Shown here: piece by piece, positions 59,095 to 64,000 of the stretch
Position numbering within the stretch: position 1 is the stretch's first letter
How the letters are laid out: every line of letters begins with the position of its first letter
Assembly: GCA_965250025.1 (NCBI GenBank)
Contig: OZ252283.1
Location: forward strand, 1,178,001 to 1,242,000
DNA length: 64,000 nt
DNA from: CBDDLD01 sp965250025
GTDB lineage: Bacteria > Bacteroidota > Bacteroidia > Flavobacteriales > Flavobacteriaceae
Direction of reading: 5' to 3'
The notes under the pieces: model-generated
The model's database searches: none
What the model was told of the DNA's origin: nothing
Seen by the model: only the letters and a program-made list of their open reading frames with translations
Translations under genes and position numbers: made by a program

Positions 59095-59689
59095 GTATAA
59101 ATGCTATAGTATTTTAATAACTTTAATATATGAATCTTAAGTTTAATTAATTGTATTTTTTATTTTGATTATCAAGTTTTTGTAAAATTACTATTGATAA
59201 AATCTATAATGATTTTTTATTCCTTTTTAAGCTATTTATTAGAGCTACAACAATGGCCATCACTAATTGATGATTAATTACACACCAAAGCATGTTTAGG
59301 TATAAGTTTTAAAAAGTACCGACCAGTTTTTAACTACGTTTCCAAGGTCATAAAACATAAATTGAAGATAGGTAGTGACAAGTAATTTATATGTTTATAG
59401 TTTTTAATTTTTGTAAGAATATTGTAGTGCTTATAATCTGACTTTGACTTTTAGATGCTTTTACTATTATGTAGCATTTATATAAAGAGAGGCCTTATAT
59501 GTAGCTAATAATTGAACAAGCATTAGTGAATGGAACATTTTTATACCTACACTTAGATAACTTTTCGTACAATAAAATAGATATATAGAGATTACGCTAT
59601 AGATTTTAATCTTAATGAAATGACAATAAGTTGATTAGCTCAATGATTTACGGGTAACCGTATTATTTTTGGACTAATGGATCAAAAAT

Positions 59690-59722
59690 GTAAGAAATGA
59701 TTACGGATTCTTACGATTTTTG
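59690..59722 (+). terminator. Hairpin with T-rich tail in the long gap
   Basis: GTAAGAA (59690-59696) pairs with TTCTTAC (59708-59714), 11-nt loop, then GATTTTTG and a T-run. Could end a short transcript starting near the TATTTTTG box at 59664, or be an attenuator for the next gene. Confidence 0.4.
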
Positions 59723-59833
59723 TTTTTTTTATGTAATTAAATAACTAATTTAGATATTCATAAATAAAGCCCTTAATTCGAACTAATTAATAGTAAATTT
59801 TATTTTTTATTAACCCTAAACAAAACTAAAATT

Positions 59834-60220
59834 ATGTCAGTACCTAAAGGTGTCATTACACCAAAAGAAGCCTGTACCCTCGATGCAGCTTATGACCAAC
59901 GCTACAAGTTGATCAGTAAAACAATTTTATGTAGACCCGATAACAGATCTGTATGGTTCTCTCTTGAAGATTTAAGAGATTATTTAACTTATGCAGAACA
60001 TCAAGCAAAAGAACAAGGTTATGAAGTAGACGGTATAAGAATTTATATGGGCGCTTATCCTGAAGTGAAAGGGGAAGCAGGCTATACCACAGTCTTTTTA
60101 GTGCCTACAACACCAGACAGTCTTGGAAAAGATGAGATGAGTAGTGCAGATATCTCTACTGTTAATGCTCTAAATTATGGTGGCCAAGGTAATCCTCCTG
60201 GAGCAAATTACCCTCAATAG
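59834..60220 (+). CDS. Conserved protein of unknown function (128 aa)
   Basis: A 128-aa cytoplasmic protein that I do not recognise. It begins MSVPKGVITPKEACTLDAAY, continues DQRYKLISKTILCRPDNRSV then WFSLEDLRDYLTYAEHQAKE, and has a small alpha/beta part (DGIRIYMGAYPEVKGEAGYT, TVFLVPTTPDS) with a flexible Gly/Pro-rich end (NYGGQGNPPGANYPQ). The middle looks like a structural fold, not a disordered tail. It is followed after 8 bp by a seven-TM protein and a histidine kinase, so these three genes form an operon; it may be a cytoplasmic partner of that sensor. One Cys pair position (C14, C36), significance unknown. Confidence 0.75.
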   Translation: MSVPKGVITPKEACTLDAAYDQRYKLISKTILCRPDNRSVWFSLEDLRDYLTYAEHQAKEQGYEVDGIRIYMGAYPEVKGEAGYTTVFLVPTTPDSLGKDEMSSADISTVNALNYGGQGNPPGANYPQ

Positions 60221-60228
60221 CACGAATT

Positions 60229-60954
60229 GTGAAAGACTTTTTGTTAAATAATTATCCATTCTTAACTAGAGTTTTTCAAGCTAGTGCTTTTCTAATAGGG
60301 TATATTTATTATTTGAAAAACCGTGATAAAGCATTGCGGTTTTTTATTTTTTTCTTAGGATTAACTTTTATTACTGAATTGATAGGCTACTATCCTAAGC
60401 TCATGTCAAATAACTATGACAATTCAATTTTTTTAAGCATAAAAAATAGCTTATTTAGAGATAATTATTGGTTGTATAATGTTTACCTAATTTTCAATAT
60501 CCTTTTCATCTCTCTCTACATTAAAAGGCTAATTGAAAAACAGCATTTTAAAAAGGCACTTTCAATTACATATATTATGTTTTTTCTGTTTTCAATAGGG
60601 TATTGGATTTATACCAATTCATTTATGTACTCAGCATCCATGTATAATTTTATTTTTGGATGTTTTGTTGTTATATTGGGAGTAGCAATGTATTATTACG
60701 AGGTTATAAATAGTGATGAGATACTAAACTTTTATTCAAATATAAATTTTTACTTATTGTCTATTCTTTTAGCTTGGCATATTATAACCGCACCTCTATT
60801 TATTTTTGGATCTTTCTATAATGTAGACAATCCAAAATTTGTGGAATTCAGAAGAGTTGTTTTGTTAATTTCTAATATTATTATGTATTTATCTTTTACA
60901 ATATGTTTCATGTCGTTTTATTACAAAAAGAAGTATTGGGTGAAGAGCAAATAG
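60229..60954 (+). CDS. Seven-TM membrane protein, putative sensor partner
   Basis: A 241-aa protein with about seven hydrophobic segments: VFQASAFLIGYIYYL, FFIFFLGLTFITELIGYY, VYLIFNILFISLYI, ITYIMFFLFSIGYWIYT, NFIFGCFVVILGVAMYYYE, FYLLSILLAWHIITAPLFIF and VVLLISNIIMYLSFTICFMS. No family recognised; the layout resembles the 7TM sensor parts (7TMR-DISM type) that precede kinases, here as a separate gene. GTG start at 60229, 8 bp after the previous stop; the end overlaps the kinase gene by about 19 bp. Probably forms an inner-membrane complex with that kinase. Confidence 0.75.
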   Translation: MKDFLLNNYPFLTRVFQASAFLIGYIYYLKNRDKALRFFIFFLGLTFITELIGYYPKLMSNNYDNSIFLSIKNSLFRDNYWLYNVYLIFNILFISLYIKRLIEKQHFKKALSITYIMFFLFSIGYWIYTNSFMYSASMYNFIFGCFVVILGVAMYYYEVINSDEILNFYSNINFYLLSILLAWHIITAPLFIFGSFYNVDNPKFVEFRRVVLLISNIIMYLSFTICFMSFYYKKKYWVKSK

Positions 60955-61715
60955 TGCTCATAATATATGTTACGGTTATACTCTTAGTATTTGTTACCCT
61001 GTTTATCATGTTTTTTGTTGCATTTCAAAAACGAAAAAATAAACTCTTATTAGATAAAATAACACAGCAGCGAAAATTTGATGAAGAATTGCTGAAAACA
61101 CAACAAGAAATACAAGATACGACCTTAAAGCATGTGGGGAGAGAACTTCATGATAATGTAGGTCAACTTTTGGCTGCAGCCAGTATGCAGATCAAAATGG
61201 TAATGCATGCTGCTGATGAGACCATAAAATCAAAATTATTAGATACATCTGAAGTTATAAAGGACAGCCTGGCTGAAGTACGGGCATTGTCCAAATCCCT
61301 TAATAGTGATGTCATTTATAATCAGGGATTTGATAAGACCGTAGCTAATGAGATCAACCGTTTGAATAAGCTTAACCTTTTAAAAGCAGATATTATTATA
61401 GAAGGCGAAAAGGTTAATTTTGAAAACAAAAAAGACGAAGTCATACTGTTTAGAATTTTGCAGGAATTTTTTTCTAATACTATTAAATATGCTTCTGCTG
61501 AACATTTGAAGGTGGTAATATCCTATCAAAAGGAATACTTACATATTGAAGCAAAGGATGATGGTGATGGCTTTGAAGAATCTTCAATAGAAGAAGGTGC
61601 TGGTTTGATCAATATGAAAAATAGAGCCGCACTAATCAATACCAAAATGCAACTGACATCTCTGCCGGGAAAAGGAACCAACCTGACATTGAAATACCCC
61701 CTAAATAAGGTGTAA
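60936..61715 (+). CDS. HisKA_3-type sensor histidine kinase, orphan
   Basis: About 259 aa. One N-terminal membrane segment (VLIIYVTVILLVFVTLFIMF), coiled coil, then dimerisation box with phospho-His in HVGRELHDNVGQLLAAAS, and HATPase: ILQEFFSNTIKYASAEHL, DDGDGFEESS, GAGLINMKNRAAL, GKGTNLTLKYPL. This is the NarX/LiaS-like family that works with LuxR-type regulators; no response regulator is adjacent. TTG at 60936 (reads MGEEQIVLIIYV) is preferred; ATG at 60903 would add 11 residues that overlap the 7TM gene by 52 bp. The upstream 7TM protein is the probable sensor. Confidence 0.87.
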   Translation: MGEEQIVLIIYVTVILLVFVTLFIMFFVAFQKRKNKLLLDKITQQRKFDEELLKTQQEIQDTTLKHVGRELHDNVGQLLAAASMQIKMVMHAADETIKSKLLDTSEVIKDSLAEVRALSKSLNSDVIYNQGFDKTVANEINRLNKLNLLKADIIIEGEKVNFENKKDEVILFRILQEFFSNTIKYASAEHLKVVISYQKEYLHIEAKDDGDGFEESSIEEGAGLINMKNRAALINTKMQLTSLPGKGTNLTLKYPLNKV

Positions 61716-61733
61716 CATAAAGTAACAGATCAC

Positions 61734-62432
61734 TTAGTTACAAGCCTGCCATAAAGCGTCTTTTGGGAGAGGAGCTGTAATGCTAATAGGCTCTTTTTTT
61801 ACGGGATGAATAAATTCTATTTTTCTGGCATGTAGACTAATACTTCCATCTTTATTGCTACGCTCATAACCATACTTAAGATCACCTTTAATAGGACATC
61901 CGATAGCAGAAAGTTGACTTCTGATCTGGTGATGCCTTCCAGTTTCTAAGGCAATCTCTAGTAGAAAGAAACGATCTAATGTTTTAATGACTTCGTAATG
62001 TAAAATGGCTTTTTTGCTACCTTCCGTCTCTTTAATGAAAGCAGTGGATTTATTGTTCTTTGGATTCTTTCTCAACCAATGTACTAAAGAAGCTCTAGGT
62101 TTTTGGGGTTGCTTTTTAACTAAAGCCCAATACGTCTTTTGAGCAGATTTATCGGCAAAGAGTTTGTTGAGTCGAGGTAGTGCTTTACTGGTTTTTGCAA
62201 AAATAACAATACCGGTAGTAGGGCGATCCAGCCGATGAACGACCCCCAAATATACATTACCAGGTTTTTGATATTTTTCCTTTAAATAAGCTTTGACAAT
62301 TTCACTCAATGGTGTGTCGCCAGTTTTATCACCCTGAACAATATCTCCGGAACGCTTATTAATAACAATGATATGATTGTCCTCATAAAGGACCTGTAAG
62401 TTGTCTTTATTAGAAACTATATTATGGTTCAA
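61734..62432 (-). CDS. RluA family pseudouridine synthase
   Basis: A 232-aa RluA-type synthase: catalytic motif HRLDRPTTGIVIFAKTSKA with Asp nucleophile, YEDNHIIVINKRSGDIVQG at the start, LALETGRHHQIRSQLSAIG, and GDLKYGYERSNKDGSISLHA. No S4 domain, so it is of the short class (RluC-like target or tRNA position cannot be told). It isomerises uridine in rRNA or tRNA. Just downstream of panB on the same strand (23 bp gap), so probably co-transcribed with it. Confidence 0.92.
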   Translation of the reverse strand: MNHNIVSNKDNLQVLYEDNHIIVINKRSGDIVQGDKTGDTPLSEIVKAYLKEKYQKPGNVYLGVVHRLDRPTTGIVIFAKTSKALPRLNKLFADKSAQKTYWALVKKQPQKPRASLVHWLRKNPKNNKSTAFIKETEGSKKAILHYEVIKTLDRFFLLEIALETGRHHQIRSQLSAIGCPIKGDLKYGYERSNKDGSISLHARKIEFIHPVKKEPISITAPLPKDALWQACN

Positions 62433-62455
62433 AACAAAAGTATACTTGGAACAAC

Positions 62456-63274
62456 TTAATATTGCTCATTAGTATTAGGGAAATCTCCGGTTTTTACATC
62501 ATCCACATATTGAGCAATGGCATTGGTCATATCCTCATATAGGTTCATGTAACGTCTTAAAAAACGAGGGTTGAACTCGTGAGTCATTCCAATCATATCG
62601 TGTAGCACAAGGACCTGTCCGTCTACACCATCACCGGCACCGATCCCAATAACAGGAATGGTTAGGCTTTCTGCCACTTCTTTGGCCAGTTTGGCAGGAA
62701 TTTTTTCGAGAACAATAGCAAAGCAACCCGCTTTTTCAAGCATTAAAGCATCGTCTTTGAGGCGCTGGGCTTCCTGTTCTTCTTTGGCACGGACCGTATA
62801 TGTCCCGAATTTATATATCGATTGAGGTGTTAATCCCAAATGCCCCATTACAGGAATACCAGCATTCAAAATGCGTTTTATGGAATCTTTAACCTCCTTA
62901 CCGCCTTCAAGTTTAACGGCATGACCTCCACTTTCTTTCATAATTCTAATGGCAGAACGTAGAGCTTCTTTAGGGTCGCTTTGATAACTGCCAAAAGGGA
63001 GGTCTACAACCACTAAAGCTCTGTCAATAGCTCTAATTACAGAAGAAGCATGATAGATCATCTGATCCAGAGTAATGGGTAAGGTCGTTTCATGACCTGC
63101 CATAACATTACTGGCCGAATCGCCAACCAAAATGACATCTATACCGGCACCATCCACAATTTTAGCCATGGTATAATCGTATGCAGTAAGCATGGAAATT
63201 TTTTCGCCATTAGACTTCATGTCTACCAGAGTCTTAACGGTAATACGCTTGTATTCTTTTTTTGCAACAGACAT
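62456..63274 (-). CDS. panB: 3-methyl-2-oxobutanoate hydroxymethyltransferase
   Basis: A 272-aa PanB, first committed enzyme of pantothenate synthesis. Family blocks: KISMLTAYDYTMAKIVDGAG, VILVGDSASNVMAGHETTLP, VVDLPFGSYQSDPKEALRSA, HAVKLEGGKEVKDSIKRILN, VMGHLGLTPQSIYKFGTYTV, and catalytic Glu in AIVLEKIPAKLAKEVAESL. It makes ketopantoate from ketoisovalerate with methylene-THF. Length typical. Confidence 0.96.
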   Translation of the reverse strand: MSVAKKEYKRITVKTLVDMKSNGEKISMLTAYDYTMAKIVDGAGIDVILVGDSASNVMAGHETTLPITLDQMIYHASSVIRAIDRALVVVDLPFGSYQSDPKEALRSAIRIMKESGGHAVKLEGGKEVKDSIKRILNAGIPVMGHLGLTPQSIYKFGTYTVRAKEEQEAQRLKDDALMLEKAGCFAIVLEKIPAKLAKEVAESLTIPVIGIGAGDGVDGQVLVLHDMIGMTHEFNPRFLRRYMNLYEDMTNAIAQYVDDVKTGDFPNTNEQY

Positions 63275-63379
63275 TGATTATGTTTTAAGAACTGTAAAAA
63301 TAGTCAGTTTTGTTAAACTTTTGTTTATTCTATGACAGAAATGCCTTTTCCTTGCTACTTTGAATGAAATTTTAAAATC

Positions 63380-63838
63380 ATGAAAAAAACAGTACTCATT
63401 ACATTTTTAGTTATTACCTCCCAAATTTACGCACAACAATCAGAAGAAGATGCTGTGAAATCTAAAATTATAGCCTTCTTTGAAGCATTTCACAAGCAAG
63501 ACACTGTCGCTTTAAAAAGTATGGCTTCTGATAAGGTAACATTGCAATCCATACATACCAATAAAGAGGGGGAAACCGTTTTAAATGAAAGCGAATATGA
63601 AGACTTTATAAAATCTATAGCCAGTATACCAAAAGACAATAAATTTGAAGAAAAGCTTCTGGACTTTAGTATTCAGGTCGATGGGAAAATGGCTAATGCC
63701 TGGACACCTTATGAATTTTGGTATCAGGGAAATTTTAGTCATTGCGGCGTCAATTCTTTTCAAATGATCAAAGAAGATGGCGAATGGAAAATATTATATC
63801 TGGTAGATACCAGAAGACGACAAGGTTGTAGAAGCTAA
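63380..63838 (+). CDS. Secreted NTF2-like protein
   Basis: A 152-aa protein with signal peptide (MKKTVLITFLVITSQIYAQ). Mature part has the NTF2/SnoaL pattern: AVKSKIIAFFEAFHKQDTVA, LKSMASDKVTLQSI, SIQVDGKMANAWTPYEFWYQ, SFQMIKEDGEWKILYLVDTR. Role unknown; members are often found as small periplasmic proteins in Bacteroidota. Resembles but is not close to the NTF2-like protein at 224. A perfect terminator hairpin follows. Confidence 0.85.
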   Translation: MKKTVLITFLVITSQIYAQQSEEDAVKSKIIAFFEAFHKQDTVALKSMASDKVTLQSIHTNKEGETVLNESEYEDFIKSIASIPKDNKFEEKLLDFSIQVDGKMANAWTPYEFWYQGNFSHCGVNSFQMIKEDGEWKILYLVDTRRRQGCRS

Positions 63839-63855
63839 AGCGTCTATTCACAACT

Positions 63856-63889
63856 AAAAAAGTCCGAAAATTTACGTTCGGACTTTTTT
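63856..63889. terminator. Terminator at the right end
   Basis: AAAAAAGTCCGAA (63856-63868) pairs perfectly with TTCGGACTTTTTT (63877-63889), 8-nt loop; A-run and T-run make it usable from both sides. Confidence 0.85.
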
Positions 63890-63896
63890 AATATTG

Positions 63897-64000
63897 TTAT
63901 CTGATATCAAAACTTTCAATATGGTGGCTTTGAATGATAGCGTTTAGATTGGATACATCCACACCATCAACATTATCAGCAGGGACAACCACAACCCTAA
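63897..64000 (-). CDS. C-terminal end of a gene cut by the window edge
   Basis: Reading leftwards from the edge gives 33 codons and a TAA at 63899-63897: VVVVPADNVDGVDVSNLNA then IIQSHHIESFDIR. Not recognised. The frame is open to the edge and the terminator at 63856 serves its end, so a real gene is likely. Confidence 0.5.
   Translation of the reverse strand, partial: RVVVVPADNVDGVDVSNLNAIIQSHHIESFDIR

Larger units (their letters stand above)
59009..59833. other. 825-bp AT-rich region without a recognisable gene
   Basis: No ORF longer than about 25 codons with plausible composition on either strand, no tRNA, no IS end. It holds a terminator after yifB (59056-59094), a hairpin GTAAGAA...TTCTTAC (59690-59714) followed by a T-rich stretch, and a TATTTTTG box at 59664-59671 without a TTG partner. 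It may be an unusually long leader for the gene at 59834, hold an unrecognised small RNA, or be remains of a lost gene. Confidence 0.6.

Noticed and set aside
1..64000. tRNA, rRNA, insertion sequence, prophage or CRISPR array
   Set aside because: No cloverleaf-like segments, no transposase or integrase motifs and no short regularly spaced repeats were found on reading both strands.

Overview
The window is AT-rich chromosomal DNA of a member of the Flavobacteriia (Bacteroidota), most likely a marine Flavobacteriaceae. Evidence: Bacteroidota-type promoters (TTG, about 19 bp, TAnnTTTG), two large proteins with type IX secretion C-termini, GLPGLI and carboxypeptidase-regulatory/outer-membrane-barrel proteins, LytTR two-component pairs, flavobacterial short families (DUF2007, DUF6952-like), and dispersed TGTCATTnCGAG-type palindromes. 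I see no tRNA, rRNA, integrase, transposase, prophage or CRISPR array. One structural RNA is clear, the small SRP RNA.

Layout. 1-3.8 kb: a cut lipoprotein gene, an NTF2-like protein, two CarboxypepD_reg proteins and a glutaminyl cyclotransferase, all on minus. 3.8-6.0 kb: SRP RNA, an SDR oxidoreductase, a small lipoprotein and a transaldolase-family enzyme on plus. 6.0-13.4 kb: a thioredoxin-fold lipoprotein without CXXC, an ABC-F ATPase with one degenerate ATP site, a DUF2007 protein, KatG and an ankyrin protein. 13.6-23.0 kb: an accessory-looking signalling/secretion region. 23.2-28.6 kb: a TlpA-like lipoprotein, a peroxiredoxin/thioredoxin operon and NhaC. 28.7-36.5 kb: a membrane hydrolase, a PLP lyase divergent from an Lrp regulator, CPBP protease, Crp, DinB, isochorismatase-like protein and dihydrolipoyl dehydrogenase. 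36.5-43.3 kb: LytS/LytR pair, ExbB-like protein, Crp, DinB, ECF sigma factor with a 58-aa partner ORF, MscS-type channel and DEAD-box helicase. 43.4-48.6 kb: pabB, tilS, ade and a YheT-like hydrolase, closely packed. 48.7-57.2 kb: two convergent giant T9SS proteins. 57.5-64 kb: YifB, an 825-bp non-coding stretch, a hypothetical/7TM/histidine-kinase cluster, RluA-type synthase, panB, an NTF2-like protein and a cut gene.

The most interesting part is 14.87-23.02 kb: a lipoprotein TPR histidine kinase (no ATG/GTG/TTG start), its response regulator, an 80-aa secreted Cys-pair peptide followed by an attenuator-like hairpin, then a tightly coupled set of GLPGLI protein, a one-TM exported protein, an HTTM (SdpB-type) membrane protein and a TonB-receptor-like outer-membrane barrel. 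A T10 tract just after the start of the barrel gene puts signal peptide and body in different frames; one extra T joins them. I propose a regulated, possibly phase-variable peptide maturation/export system, analogous in layout to SdpABC but adapted to a two-membrane cell. This is inference from gene content and order.
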